Assembly (NCBI GenBank): GCA_017938145.1
Contig: JAGBCB010000014.1
Location: 20,262-84,261, forward strand
Length of the DNA: 64,000 nt
Direction: 5' to 3'
From: Lachnospiraceae bacterium
GTDB lineage: Bacteria; Bacillota; Clostridia; Lachnospirales; Lachnospiraceae
In this document: one piece after another, positions 9,615 to 19,342 of the stretch
Layout of the letters: each line of letters begins with the position of its first letter
How positions within the stretch are numbered: position 1 is the stretch's first letter
The notes under the pieces: generated by a model
The model's database searches: none
Seen by the model: only the letters and a program-made list of their open reading frames with translations
What the model was told of the DNA's origin: nothing
Position numbers and translations under genes: made by a program

Positions 9615-10624
9615 AAAACCTGCTCTGCCAGGCGCTCATACTCCTCTATTTTATTTGCTTTTACCATTTTCTTTATGAGCCGCTCTTTCTCCGGAAACTG
9701 CCGGCTCATAAAGCCCCACAATTCCTTCATTTTAAACAGCACATTATTGCCGTCGCCGTTCATCCGGTCTAAATATCCCTGAAGCAGCTTGTCGTGGAAT
9801 TTTTTCAACAGTACCATGGAGTTTTCATAACCGTTCCACTCCCTGCCGGACTCCATGCACTCCTCGTACGCTTGAAGTTCCTGCACCAGCTCCGGATTTG
9901 CCATGAGTGGGCGGCCAATCATTATTTTCTTAACAGATGGAAACAATTCACGAATCCTAATATAGTCTTCCAAAGTCCAAATGTCGCCGTTATAGCAAAG
10001 AGAATGCTTTGTTTCTTTTACCGCATCCCCAAAGGCGTCCAAGTGTGGCTCCCCTTTGTAGAATTCTTTCTGTACCCTTGCATGAATAATCAATTCCGAC
10101 AACGGATACTTATTATATACCCGCAATATCTCAACAAATTCTTCCACAGAATCTAATCCGAGTCTTGTTTTTACCGAAATCCGCGGATAAATATTTTCTG
10201 CAGAACCCGGTTCGCTCTGTGAGGATGCCGCTTCCACCGCCGAAAACACCTCATCAAAGAAACGGTCCAGTTTTTCCGTATCCTCTAAAAACCCGGAGCC
10301 CTTGTGTTTGGACACCACAGTTTTTGACGGACAACCCAAATTCAAATTCACTTCGTTATAACCATATTTTTCTTTTAATTCCCTGGCGGACCACAAAAAC
10401 AATTCCGCCTTGTTTGTCAACACCTGCGGAATAACCGGCACGCCTGCATTATTGGCCTGCACCACATCCCGGTGCTCCTTGGGATTTACCGCATGGTACT
10501 GGTTTGGAGCAATGAACGGCGTAAAATAGGCATCTACGCCCGGATAACAGGCATGATGCACATTGCGCAGGGTATAGCCGGTAACACCCTCCATGGGTGC
10601 AAAATAAAATTTTATGTCAGACAT
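9611..10624 (-). CDS. tRNA-dihydrouridine synthase
   Basis: FMN-dependent enzyme reducing uridines in the tRNA D-loop, 337 residues. Family motifs: APMEGVTGYTLRN at the N-terminus (FMN site), NLNLGCPSKTVVSKHKGSG with the catalytic Cys, a VKTRLGL segment, HARVQKEFYKG, and YNGDIWTLEDY/IMIGRPLMANP for phosphate binding. Which Dus subfamily (A, B or C) cannot be settled by eye. It follows the C_GCAxxG_C_C gene with one base between stop and start, so they are probably co-transcribed. Its stop codon TAA shares bases with the stop of the convergent ZIP gene. Confidence 0.93.
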   Translation of the reverse strand: MSDIKFYFAPMEGVTGYTLRNVHHACYPGVDAYFTPFIAPNQYHAVNPKEHRDVVQANNAGVPVIPQVLTNKAELFLWSARELKEKYGYNEVNLNLGCPSKTVVSKHKGSGFLEDTEKLDRFFDEVFSAVEAASSQSEPGSAENIYPRISVKTRLGLDSVEEFVEILRVYNKYPLSELIIHARVQKEFYKGEPHLDAFGDAVKETKHSLCYNGDIWTLEDYIRIRELFPSVKKIMIGRPLMANPELVQELQAYEECMESGREWNGYENSMVLLKKFHDKLLQGYLDRMNGDGNNVLFKMKELWGFMSRQFPEKERLIKKMVKANKIEEYERLAEQVF

Positions 10625-10625
10625 G

Positions 10626-11201
10626 CTAGTTCTCCTGTGACGCCGTTTCTATCGGCTTTGTCCGTTCCAAAATGAATTCTGTATAATTTACGTCAGTGCG
10701 AAGATATTCCTTACCTTCTGCATCTGTTTCTACCAAGCCATCCAGTAACATCCGCTCTACAATTGCCGCTGCTCCCTGAATCGTCTTTAAGCAAGGACGT
10801 TTTTTGTAGTACTCCTCTGTTCTTGCTTCCGGTGTGGTATCTCCTAAAGCAATCCTTCCTCCGTCTTTATTTAACCCTAACAGTTCACGACAAATATAGG
10901 AGCCACCGTTTTCTTTTTTAAATTCGGAAGCTAACCGCTGTACAACCTCATAGTTGTTTTTCTTCGCCAGCTGATTTTTGCCCTCCACAGAACCGGTTAG
11001 CATACCTGCCACTAAAAACATACCGTTAGCCGCACCGCAAACCTCCCGCATCCGGCCAATGCCTCCGCCAAATGACGCCGACACCCGAAGTGCTGTTTCT
11101 TTATCCATGTCAAACAAATCCGCATATGCAGCAAATACAGACTGACTGCAATTAAAACCTTCTAAAAACAAAGCCACTGACTGTTCTGTTCTCGATTTCA
11201 T
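10626..11201 (-). CDS. C_GCAxxG_C_C family redox protein
   Basis: 191 residues. The N-terminal part carries the conserved Cys pattern of the C_GCAxxG_C_C family: a Cys in EGFNCSQSVF, then CGAANGMFLV, then Cys later in YICRELLGL and KKRPCLK. Family members are thought to be redox-active and may bind a metal or disulphide; the reaction is not established. About 40 C-terminal residues past the last Cys (LVETDAEGKEYLRTDV...) look like an extension. It is the first gene of a two-gene unit with the dihydrouridine synthase gene one base downstream. The ATG at 11201 is followed at once by the typical family start. Confidence 0.85.
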   Translation of the reverse strand: MKSRTEQSVALFLEGFNCSQSVFAAYADLFDMDKETALRVSASFGGGIGRMREVCGAANGMFLVAGMLTGSVEGKNQLAKKNNYEVVQRLASEFKKENGGSYICRELLGLNKDGGRIALGDTTPEARTEEYYKKRPCLKTIQGAAAIVERMLLDGLVETDAEGKEYLRTDVNYTEFILERTKPIETASQEN

Positions 11202-11230
11202 GATACGTTACTCCCATTCCTGTAGCTTAA

Positions 11231-11261
11231 CAAAAGCCATGCACTTATGTCATGGCTTTTG
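11231..11261 (-). terminator. Terminator of the dut-chemoreceptor unit
   Basis: CAAAAGCCATG and CATGGCTTTTG, perfect 11-bp arms with a 9-base loop, 25 bases past the chemoreceptor stop. Confidence 0.75.
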
Positions 11262-11285
11262 CATATTATACTATTTTGTGCTCTT

Positions 11286-13034
11286 TTACTGAAGCTTAAA
11301 CTTGTGAACCTCGTTATCCAGTTCTTCGGAAACCTTCTGGTTCTTATTTGCCTGTTCCTCCAAGGTCATCATGTTCTGGGTTAAACCGGATACGGTTTCA
11401 GTAACTCCGGATACACCCTTTGCATTTTCTTCCATTGCAAAGTCTACTGCCTTAATCGCATCATCTACTTCGGAAATTGTTCCCTGAAGAGACTGGGACT
11501 GCTCTTCAAAATGAACCATGGTTCTCTGCAGATTGTCTGCATCCTGGCTGTAAGTTTCACAGGTTTCCATCAATTTATTGTAACCGGCCATTGCCGTTGT
11601 TTCAATGAAGGTTACCATATTGCCGGTTTCTGCAGCTAATGCCTCTACCGCTTCCATAACTGTCTTACTTACTTCCTGAATTTTCGCTGCTGCATTTGCG
11701 GAGTTCTGTGCCAGCTTACCGATTTCTCCTGCAACCACTGCAAATCCGCGACCCGCTTCGCCGGCTCTTGCTGCTTCAATGCTGGCATTTAATGCAAGCA
11801 GGTTGGTTTCTTCTGCAATTTCTAAGATATTACCGGTAAGCACTTCTATTTCAGCCGCTGCCTTAGAACGTTCCATAGCTTCTTCGGCACGCTCTGCCAT
11901 TTCTCTGGATTTTGCCTTGGCATCCGACTGCTCTGTAGCAGCATTTACTTTAATTTCCTGTGCCTTTGCATTAATCTTTGTGGTATACTCAGCGCCCCAT
12001 TTTGCATTGGATGCCATATCGGTAATTGCTTCATTCATTACACCGACAGACTCAGTTACATGGTCAACGGAAGCAGAGGTTTCTTCAATTGCTGCATTCA
12101 TTTCTTCCATGGTTGCGGATACATCCACAATGCCTTCCTTGGCGTCTACCATACCGTGAAGCATGGTCACGGAAGCGTCCGTAAGAACTTCGGAGTTGTT
12201 GGACACATTCACCATGATTTCACGGATATATGCTAATAAGCCATTGATGAGGCCACCCATAACTTCCATTTCATCACCGGTCTTAACGGTTAATGTCTGG
12301 GTTAAATCACCGTCGCTGTTAATGAGTTCGTCTAACTTATCATTTACCTGTTTGATACTCTTTACAATACGACCGGTTGCAAAATAAAGCAATGCAATAG
12401 AAATAATACAGCCAACCAAAACAATCAAAATAATCTGTAACTGCAGATTCGTAAGTTCTTCCTTAAATCCTGTTGCATCGTAGTCAACACCAAGAGCACC
12501 GACAATATCTCCTCCGAAATCAATCAAAGGAACATAAGACGTAACCAGACATTCTCCGTCCGACTCGTCCAATTCCGGAATTGCAAGCATTTCTCCTTTT
12601 TCAAATACCGGCTTTAAATACTCATAATCTTCCGGAAATTCTTCTCCGATACGACAAAGATCTTCAGATATATCGCCGTCTACACCATAGTATACCGTGG
12701 TTCCGTCTGTATACAACGTATACATATATTTTACGTTGCTGGCTTCCTTCATATCATAAATCAAATTGCGAATCCGAACATACTTTGTGCCTTCCTCATC
12801 TCCAGGCTGAAAGCTTGAAACAATGGTCTTATCAATTTGCTTTGCAGCCAAAACACCAATGGCCTGCGCTTTATCCGCTGCCATTTCAAGCATTTCTTCC
12901 TGCATGGTGTAATAAGAAATACCGCCAATCGTAAACGATACCAATAAAATACACGCAGCAGCAATCAGCATAAATTTTTGCCGGATACTTAAGAATCTCA
13001 CCTTTCTTTTTCTAAGCTGTTTTCTCATTTTCAT
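11286..13034 (-). CDS. Methyl-accepting chemotaxis protein with periplasmic-type Cache sensor
   Basis: 582 residues. One N-terminal helix (about 20-41), an extracellular sensor of about 155 residues with Cache features ([41 protein letters not shown]), a second helix (about 199-220), a HAMP region and a long cytoplasmic signalling coiled coil. The highly conserved hairpin tip is present: [20 protein letters not shown] followed by [18 protein letters not shown]. It would pass ligand information to CheA/CheW; the ligand is unknown. AAGGGGG eight bases before the ATG supports the start. It lies 14 bases after the dUTPase gene and ends at the 11231-11261 terminator. No chemotaxis kinase genes are in the window. 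Confidence 0.93.
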   Translation of the reverse strand: MKMRKQLRKRKVRFLSIRQKFMLIAAACILLVSFTIGGISYYTMQEEMLEMAADKAQAIGVLAAKQIDKTIVSSFQPGDEEGTKYVRIRNLIYDMKEASNVKYMYTLYTDGTTVYYGVDGDISEDLCRIGEEFPEDYEYLKPVFEKGEMLAIPELDESDGECLVTSYVPLIDFGGDIVGALGVDYDATGFKEELTNLQLQIILIVLVGCIISIALLYFATGRIVKSIKQVNDKLDELINSDGDLTQTLTVKTGDEMEVMGGLINGLLAYIREIMVNVSNNSEVLTDASVTMLHGMVDAKEGIVDVSATMEEMNAAIEETSASVDHVTESVGVMNEAITDMASNAKWGAEYTTKINAKAQEIKVNAATEQSDAKAKSREMAERAEEAMERSKAAAEIEVLTGNILEIAEETNLLALNASIEAARAGEAGRGFAVVAGEIGKLAQNSANAAAKIQEVSKTVMEAVEALAAETGNMVTFIETTAMAGYNKLMETCETYSQDADNLQRTMVHFEEQSQSLQGTISEVDDAIKAVDFAMEENAKGVSGVTETVSGLTQNMMTLEEQANKNQKVSEELDNEVHKFKLQ

Positions 13035-13048
13035 TTGTAAATCCCCCT

Positions 13049-13558
13049 TTACTTTGTTGTACTTCCGAAACCGCCGTTACGAAGTTCTATAGCATTGTCA
13101 TCTTCTGTAAGTCCAAACTGAAGAAAAATTCCTTGGGCAAACCCGGCCCCTTCTGCCTGGGTCAATACCTTTTCTTCGTTGGAATCGTTGGTTAATTTTA
13201 TAAAAATATGTCCTTCGTTATCGGAATAATAATAGTCGCTGTCAATAATACCTACGGTATTGTTTAACTGCAATCGGTACTTAAAACCCAAACCGCTGCG
13301 TGGGAACACCATCAGCACATAATCTTCTCTCATAGAAGCCCTGATTCCGGTTGGAATCTTGATGGTCTCTCCCGGTTTTAATGTAAATTCCAGCGGGCTG
13401 TAAAAATCATATCCCGCAGAACCTTTGGTAGCACGTTTTGGAAGCTTCAGATTTTCATAAACCTGTAATGCCGAAGCTTCTTCTCCTCCAAAGGTATCCA
13501 ACCAATCCGCAAGAAAACGCTCTTTGCTGACTTTTTCAAACTTTGCCACTTTCTCCAT
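13049..13558 (-). CDS. dut: dUTP diphosphatase
   Basis: Trimeric dUTPase fold, about 169 residues. It hydrolyses dUTP to dUMP, keeping uracil out of DNA and feeding thymidylate synthesis. The motifs are in order: AGYDFYSP (motif 1), [11 protein letters not shown] (motif 2), [12 protein letters not shown] (motif 3, with the catalytic Asp), the GFAQGIF region (motif 4) and [10 protein letters not shown] (motif 5, the phosphate-closing arm). About 45 residues before motif 1 ([20 protein letters not shown]) are longer than in E. coli Dut, a form common in Clostridia. The ATG at 13558 has GGGGG before it; a longer frame to 13636 would run through the hairpin at 13610-13652. Confidence 0.93.
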   Translation of the reverse strand: MEKVAKFEKVSKERFLADWLDTFGGEEASALQVYENLKLPKRATKGSAGYDFYSPLEFTLKPGETIKIPTGIRASMREDYVLMVFPRSGLGFKYRLQLNNTVGIIDSDYYYSDNEGHIFIKLTNDSNEEKVLTQAEGAGFAQGIFLQFGLTEDDNAIELRNGGFGSTTK

Positions 13559-13609
13559 ATAAGTCCCCCATTCTCTCTTATACTGCTTTTCTCCCTCTAA
13601 GCAGTACAA

Positions 13610-13652
13610 GGGCAAGCTGTGAATTTGTCTATGCAAATTTACAGCTGTGCCC
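13610..13652. repeat. Long imperfect hairpin between aminopeptidase and dut genes
   Basis: GGGCA-AGCTGT-GAATTTG at 13610-13626 pairs with CAAATTT-ACAGCT-GTGCCC ending at 13652, with a few mismatches. The T-rich side is on the plus strand, yet the neighbouring genes run minus, so it is only a possible terminator. Confidence 0.5.
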
Positions 13653-13664
13653 TGTTTGTTTTTC

Positions 13665-15080
13665 TTATAATTCCTTTAAGAATGCCACATAGCCCTGCTT
13701 AGCTTCGTAAACATCGGACTTGCTGACAATTTCCCAAGGAGCGTGCATATTTAATACAGGCACTCCACTGTCGATAACCTGCATGTTGTACTTTGCCATA
13801 ATATAAGCAATAGTACCGCCGCCGCCTTCATCTACACGGCCAAGCTCTGCGGTCTGGAAAGGAACCTTGTGTGCCTCCAGCGCTGCACGAAGCTTTGCAA
13901 TGTATTCCGGATTTGCGTCATTGGAACCGGACTTACCGCGGCTGCCGGTATACTTATTAAATACCAGACCCTTGCCGAAGTAAGCGGTGTTCTTTCTTTC
14001 GTTAACACCCGGATAATTCGGATCAAATGCCGCACTAACATCGGAAGAAAGCATATGGGAATTTGCCAATGCTCTTCTTACCTTTAATTCGGAGTAGTCG
14101 CCCATGCGGTCCATTACCTCTGCCACTGCATTTTCAAAGAATACAGACTGCATACCGGTAGCACCCACGCTGCCGATTTCTTCTTTATCTACTAAGAGAC
14201 AAACTGCAGTACGGTCTGTCTTTTTAAGCTCAAATAATGCCACTGCGGAAGTATATGCACATACTCTGTCGTCGTGACCGTAGCCCATAACCATGCTTCT
14301 GTCAAGACCGAAGTCTCTTGCTGCACCGGCAGGAACTGCTTCGATTTCTGCGGAAAGGAAATCCTCTGCTTCGATATCGTAGGTATCCTTTAACATCTTA
14401 AGAACATTTGCCTTCACCGCATCCTTTTCTTCACCCTCAAGCGGCATACTGCCGATAAGGATATTTAAGTCTTCACCCTCGATAACTTCGGATGCCTTTT
14501 TACCCATCTGCTTTGCAGAAAGGTGAATTAATAAATCGGTAATACCAACTACCGGGTCATCTGCCTTTTCACCGATGCAGACATTAACTACGGTGCCGTC
14601 CTTCTTAACTACAACGCCGTGGAGTGCCAGAGGAAGGGTTACCCACTGGTACTTTTTGATACCGCCGTAATAATGGGTATCCATTAACGCCATTTCGGTA
14701 TCCTCATAGAACGGAACCTGCTTTAAATCGATTCTTGGTGAATCTACATGGGCACCTAAAATCTTCATGCCCTTTTCCAGCGGTTCGGAACCGATAAGGA
14801 ACAGCGCCAGAGCCTTACCCATGTTGTTGAAGTAAACCTTGTCACCGGCCTTTAATGTTTTGTTTTCTGCGATAACAGTGTTTAAATCAACATAGCCCTG
14901 CGCTTCTGCCATGCGCACGGTTTCTGTTACACATTCTCTTTCTGTTTTGCAGTCAGAGATGAACTTTTTATATCCTTCGTTTAACTTGAATACGTCCTTT
15001 TTAACCTTTTCGGAATATCCAAGCCATGCATTTTTCTTTTCAGGCGCCTTTGCGTCTGCTTTTGCTTTTTTTGTAGCCAT
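13665..15080 (-). CDS. M18 family aminopeptidase
   Basis: 471 residues. Zinc-dependent aspartyl-type aminopeptidase, removing N-terminal residues from peptides in the cytosol. Metal and catalytic signatures of the M18/M20-M42 fold: GAHVDSPRIDLKQVPFYE (first metal His and Asp), VDKEEIGSVGATGMQS (catalytic Glu pair), SSDVSAAFDPNYP, and MHAPWEIVSKSDVYEAKQGY near the C-terminus (last His). The Lys-rich start (MATKKAKADAKAPEKK) is low-complexity and lies before the conserved domain, but GGAGA precedes the ATG so I keep it. It lies 68 bases downstream of the ABC permease gene with no clear terminator between, so readthrough is possible. Confidence 0.93.
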   Translation of the reverse strand: MATKKAKADAKAPEKKNAWLGYSEKVKKDVFKLNEGYKKFISDCKTERECVTETVRMAEAQGYVDLNTVIAENKTLKAGDKVYFNNMGKALALFLIGSEPLEKGMKILGAHVDSPRIDLKQVPFYEDTEMALMDTHYYGGIKKYQWVTLPLALHGVVVKKDGTVVNVCIGEKADDPVVGITDLLIHLSAKQMGKKASEVIEGEDLNILIGSMPLEGEEKDAVKANVLKMLKDTYDIEAEDFLSAEIEAVPAGAARDFGLDRSMVMGYGHDDRVCAYTSAVALFELKKTDRTAVCLLVDKEEIGSVGATGMQSVFFENAVAEVMDRMGDYSELKVRRALANSHMLSSDVSAAFDPNYPGVNERKNTAYFGKGLVFNKYTGSRGKSGSNDANPEYIAKLRAALEAHKVPFQTAELGRVDEGGGGTIAYIMAKYNMQVIDSGVPVLNMHAPWEIVSKSDVYEAKQGYVAFLKEL

Positions 15081-15148
15081 AACAGCAATACTCTCCTTCT
15101 ATTTTCGCGATAAATTCAGTATACTCCTTTTTTTGACAGAAAACAAGA

Positions 15149-18100
15149 CTATTCTGCACTTTTCAGCGACGTAGCCATGTCAATTTTTCTCAATTTGTAG
15201 AACATACCGATGTTAATGAAAATCGCAAAAACAAACGTCAAAACGATACTGTAAACAAAGCTGAGTGCTTCGATATCACGGCCGAACATCATCATATCTA
15301 TCTCCACCGTCATAATGACAAACCGGTGCAGGAATAAGCCCATAATAACGCCTGCCGCTGCTCCGAGTATCGTCAGCAGGACATTTTCACGATAAACATA
15401 ATTGGCAACTTCCATATCATAAAAACCAAGTACCTTTAAGGTAGCCAGTTCGCGACGCCGTTCAATGATATTGATGTTATTTAAGTTATAGAGAACAATA
15501 AACGCCAGCATACCCGCTGCTACAATCAGTACCACAATAACCAGTTCCAAAGATTTCATCATCACTGCCACGGATTCCCGCAGTTCTTCCACATAGGTAA
15601 CGGAATCCACACCGTCGTCCGACAGCATCCGGCCGGAAAAGACTTCCTTTTCCTCTTCGGTCATGTCCACAGTTTTCAGATACAACTGATTATACTCCGG
15701 CACTTCGTTGCACAACTGTTCATATTTTTCCGCACTGAGATACACATAGTGGAACATATAGTTTTCTGCAATAGCATCAACCGTTACCTGATATCTGGTC
15801 ACATCATCAAAATTCAGTTCTATGGTATCTCCTACGGAAACATCCAAAAGCTTGGCCAGTTTTTCCGTAATAATGGTGTTCTCTTCGGTTAAACGGTATT
15901 TCTCTCCGCTGACTCTGTCCTGAAGTACTACAAAGTCCTCCAAATCTTCCAAACGTTCCGGAACAAAGAGGGTTGAGGACACCACGTTTTCATCGGAACC
16001 CACATCCATTGTCTTGGTGTGGATGAACATATGATTTTTAATATCATCCGCCTGCATTTTTTCTTCCAAGGATACTGCCTCATCATTAATGGAGAGATAA
16101 GCATCATAGGTCCACACTTCCGCATACTGCTTGTTTACAATATCCATAATGGAATCCCTGAGACCAAAGCCCACCAGAAGGAGCGCCATACAGCCGCCGA
16201 TTCCGAAAATGGTCATAAAGAACCGTTTCTTATAACGGAACAGGTTACGGCAGGTTGCTTTCCAGGAGAAATTTAACGCATTCCATACCGGTTTCACATA
16301 CTCTAAGAACACTCTTCTACCTGCAGGAGGAGCCACCGGACGCATCAAAATTGCAGGTGCGGCAACCATCTCCTTATAGCAGGAGGACATAGTTGCAACC
16401 ACGGTACAAACCACTGCAATCGCCACGGAAATACCGGACACACCCCATTGGATTGGTGTCAGGATATACGGTATATTGGTATATAATATACCGTATGCTT
16501 TCATGATAACCCATGGGAACAGATAACTTCCCACCACAATACCAAGAACACCGCCAAGCAATGTTGCGGATAAGGAATACCATAAATATTTGGACACAAT
16601 GGCACCTTTGCCATAGCCCAGTGCCTTCATAGTGCCAATCTGGGTACGTTCTTCCTCAATCATACGGGTCATCGTAGTTAAACTAACCAGTGCCGCCACC
16701 AGATAAAAGACTGCCGGGAACACATCACCAAGATTGCCAACACGTTCTGTATTGGAACCGTATTCCACAAACTGCTGCACGGTGCCCCGGTCTAATACAT
16801 ACCATTCCGGTACTTCCACATCTTCCAGCTCAGCCTTTGCGTCGGCCAGTTCTTTCTTACCGTCCTCCAGTTCTTTTTTACCGTCTGCAATTTCTGTCTT
16901 TGCATCGGTAATCTCAACTCTGGCATCCTCTACCTTTTTCTTAGCGTCCGCCAGTTCTTTCTTACCGTCTTCTAAATCAAGCTTTGCCTGCTCAAGCTCT
17001 GCCAGACCATCCTCGTACTGCTTTTTGCCGTCTGCAAGGTCCAGCTTTGCCTGCTCATATTCTGTCAAACCATCTTCGTACTGCTTTTTGCCGTCTGCAA
17101 GATCCAGCTTTGCCTGCTCATATTCTGCCAAACCGTCTTCATACTGCTTTTTGCCGTCTGCCAGGTCCAGCTTGGCCTGTTCCAGTTCTGCCAGACCTTC
17201 TTCATACTGCTTTTTGCCATCTGCCAAATCAAGCTTGGCCTGTTCCAGTTCTGCCAAACCTTCTTCATACTGTTTCTTACCGTCTTCCAAATCCAGCTTG
17301 GCCTGCTCAACCTCCGCCAGACCTTCTTCGTACTGCTTTTTACCGTCTGCCAAATCAAGCTTGGCCTGTTCCAGTTCTGCTAAACCTTCTTCGTACTGCT
17401 TTCTACCGTCCTCAAGCTCCGCCTTAGCCGTTTCCAATTCCGCACGTCCGTCAGCCAGCTGCCATCCGGCATACCAAAGTTCGTCTTTCGCCGCTGCAAT
17501 CTGTTTTTTGCCGGCTTCTACTTCCTGCTTTGCCGCTTCCAGTTCGTTCTTTCCTGCAATTATTTCCGCTTCGGAAGCTGCCAGTTGCTGTTCTCCGGCT
17601 AATAATTCCGCTTCTTTTCCTTCCAACAGCTGCTTAGCTGCGAGAATTTCTGCTTCTGCTGCCAAAAGCTCCGGAGTAAGAGGGAGCCCGTTTGCCTCCA
17701 GCAGCTCTTTTGCCGCATTAAATTCTGCTTCTTTCTGTGCCAGGGCTGTCTTTCCCGCCTCCAGCTCGTTTTTTCCTGCTGCCAGCTGTTCTTTTGCTAC
17801 AACAAGTGCCGCTTCACCTGCTGCCAATTCCTGTTCGCCGGCTTCAATTTCTTTTTCGGCTCCGGCTATTTTAGCTTCGTTATCGGCAATTGTACGCTCT
17901 GCCCAGTACAATTCCCATTCACCGGCTGCGATTTCCTGCTCCGCATCCGAAATCTGTGCCTCGCCATCTTGAATTTCTGCTAAAGCATCCGCCAGCTCTT
18001 TTTCGCCATCGGCTATTTGCTGTTCACCGTCTTTTATTTCTGATAAGGCATCCGCCAGTTCTTTTTCCGCATCTGCCAGCTTTTGTTCACCGTCTTTTAT

Positions 18101-19327
18101 TTCTGATAAGGCATCCGCCAGCTCTTTTTCACCGTCCGCAATTTGCTGTTCACCGTCTTTTATTTCTGCCAAGGCATCTGCCAGCTCTTTTTCGCCGTCC
18201 GCAATTTGCTGTTCGCCGTCTTTTATTTCTGCTAAAGCATCTGCCAGTTCTTTTTCCGCATCTGCCAGCTGACGTTCACCGTCTTCAATTTCTGCCAATG
18301 CATCCGCCAATTCTTTTTCTGCATCTGCTAACTGCTGTTCGCCGTCTTCGATTTCCGCCTTTGCATCGGCCAGTTCCTTTTCGCCGTCTGCAATTTCTAT
18401 TTCACCATCGGCAATTTTCTTTTCGGCATCTGCGATTTCCACTTCCGCATCCGCCAGTTCCTGTTCTGCATCCGCCAGTTCTTTTTCGCCATCCGCCAGT
18501 TCTTTTTCACCGTCGGCAATCTCAGCTTCTGCCTCACGGATGTCTTCCCAGTATGGGTCGGTTACTTCCGCATACCGGACTTCGCACCGTGCATCCGCAA
18601 TCGCCTCAATACGCTCAATTATTTCGTCAATATAATTCTCATATTCTTCCCGATAAGGATTTAACTCCTTAGCACCTTCCACCGTAGCATAAACCACGGT
18701 ATAAACCTCCATGGAGAACGCCTCCTTCGGAAGAAACAGGAAACCGTCTTCCACGCCGGTACCAATGCTTACGGAACCTCTCTGCCAGGATAAGTAGTTA
18801 GGAAAAATACCTGCGCCCACAATAGTAAAGGTATCTACCGCCAACACATCGGAAAGCTCTGTATCCTTATCCGTACGGAGTGTAATTGTATCGCCGATTT
18901 TATAGCCACAGCTTGACATAAAATCCCGGTCAACAAAACATTCATTTGCCGCCTCCGGTACCCGGCCCTCTGTAACATAAACCTGGTTCAATGCATCTCC
19001 CATGGAATACACCGACATCTGGTAATCTCTTTGGCCCGCTTCTAAAAACAGTTCTGTCTGATAACCACCCTCAGCCATGGCCACACCGTCTATTGCACCG
19101 ATTTCCTTTACGTCATCATCGGTCATTCCCAGCGTACCCAGCACCCGGACATCCATGTAGTTTGTTTCATCAAAATATTGTTTTGCACTCAACTGCATGT
19201 CCGGTTCCGAAGAACGTACTCCGGCATAAAACGCCACGCCCAGCGCCATAATAGCGAGAATGGAAATATAGCGGTTGAAGCTTTTTTTCATTTCTCTAAC
19301 TAAGTCTGTTCTTTGTGCTTTTTTCAT
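15149..19327 (-). CDS. FtsX-like ABC permease with giant repetitive coiled coil
   Basis: 1392 residues. Layout: basic N-terminus and first helix (about 17-36); a MacB-like outer domain to about residue 260; a coiled coil from about 262 to 835; a first FtsX permease block (VFPAVFYLVAALVSLTTMTRMIEEER); a second MacB-like domain; and a second FtsX block (VIVVLIVAAGMLAFIVLYNL) with ERRRELATLKVLGF. The coiled coil is made of near-identical 21-residue (three-heptad) units, an ADGEKELADAL family and a YEEGLAELEQAKLDLADG family. The ATPase gene ends 15 bases upstream, so the pair forms one transporter. FtsX/MacB-type pumps often push or signal mechanically rather than transport across a channel. The coil probably stands tens of nanometres off the membrane (inference). 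Substrate unknown. Confidence 0.9.
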   Translation of the reverse strand: MKKAQRTDLVREMKKSFNRYISILAIMALGVAFYAGVRSSEPDMQLSAKQYFDETNYMDVRVLGTLGMTDDDVKEIGAIDGVAMAEGGYQTELFLEAGQRDYQMSVYSMGDALNQVYVTEGRVPEAANECFVDRDFMSSCGYKIGDTITLRTDKDTELSDVLAVDTFTIVGAGIFPNYLSWQRGSVSIGTGVEDGFLFLPKEAFSMEVYTVVYATVEGAKELNPYREEYENYIDEIIERIEAIADARCEVRYAEVTDPYWEDIREAEAEIADGEKELADGEKELADAEQELADAEVEIADAEKKIADGEIEIADGEKELADAKAEIEDGEQQLADAEKELADALAEIEDGERQLADAEKELADALAEIKDGEQQIADGEKELADALAEIKDGEQQIADGEKELADALSEIKDGEQKLADAEKELADALSEIKDGEQQIADGEKELADALAEIQDGEAQISDAEQEIAAGEWELYWAERTIADNEAKIAGAEKEIEAGEQELAAGEAALVVAKEQLAAGKNELEAGKTALAQKEAEFNAAKELLEANGLPLTPELLAAEAEILAAKQLLEGKEAELLAGEQQLAASEAEIIAGKNELEAAKQEVEAGKKQIAAAKDELWYAGWQLADGRAELETAKAELEDGRKQYEEGLAELEQAKLDLADGKKQYEEGLAEVEQAKLDLEDGKKQYEEGLAELEQAKLDLADGKKQYEEGLAELEQAKLDLADGKKQYEDGLAEYEQAKLDLADGKKQYEDGLTEYEQAKLDLADGKKQYEDGLAELEQAKLDLEDGKKELADAKKKVEDARVEITDAKTEIADGKKELEDGKKELADAKAELEDVEVPEWYVLDRGTVQQFVEYGSNTERVGNLGDVFPAVFYLVAALVSLTTMTRMIEEERTQIGTMKALGYGKGAIVSKYLWYSLSATLLGGVLGIVVGSYLFPWVIMKAYGILYTNIPYILTPIQWGVSGISVAIAVVCTVVATMSSCYKEMVAAPAILMRPVAPPAGRRVFLEYVKPVWNALNFSWKATCRNLFRYKKRFFMTIFGIGGCMALLLVGFGLRDSIMDIVNKQYAEVWTYDAYLSINDEAVSLEEKMQADDIKNHMFIHTKTMDVGSDENVVSSTLFVPERLEDLEDFVVLQDRVSGEKYRLTEENTIITEKLAKLLDVSVGDTIELNFDDVTRYQVTVDAIAENYMFHYVYLSAEKYEQLCNEVPEYNQLYLKTVDMTEEEKEVFSGRMLSDDGVDSVTYVEELRESVAVMMKSLELVIVVLIVAAGMLAFIVLYNLNNINIIERRRELATLKVLGFYDMEVANYVYRENVLLTILGAAAGVIMGLFLHRFVIMTVEIDMMMFGRDIEALSFVYSIVLTFVFAIFINIGMFYKLRKIDMATSLKSAE
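16957..17400 (-). repeat. Seven tandem 63-bp repeats in the permease coiled coil
   Basis: Seven in-frame copies encoding Y-E-(E/D)-G-L-A-E-x-E-Q-A-K-L-D-L-(A/E)-D-G-K-K, 21 residues each. Codon-level differences show the copies are not all recent. Limits are approximate. Confidence 0.8.
17972..18350 (-). repeat. Six tandem 63-bp repeats, second family, in the permease coiled coil
   Basis: Six in-frame 21-residue copies of the I-(E/K)-D-G-E-Q-Q-(I/L)-A-D-x-E-K-E-L-A-D-A-L type. Limits are approximate. Confidence 0.75.
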
Positions 19328-19342
19328 AACTATAATCCTTTA

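Noticed and set aside
16957-18350. CRISPR-like spaced repeats
   Set aside because: The 63-bp units are contiguous, in frame with a protein and lack unique spacers.
16734-18672. Long plus-strand open frames opposite the permease coiled coil, rich in Ser/Pro/His
   Set aside because: They mirror the repeated minus-strand coiled-coil codons and have no ribosome binding sites or family likeness.
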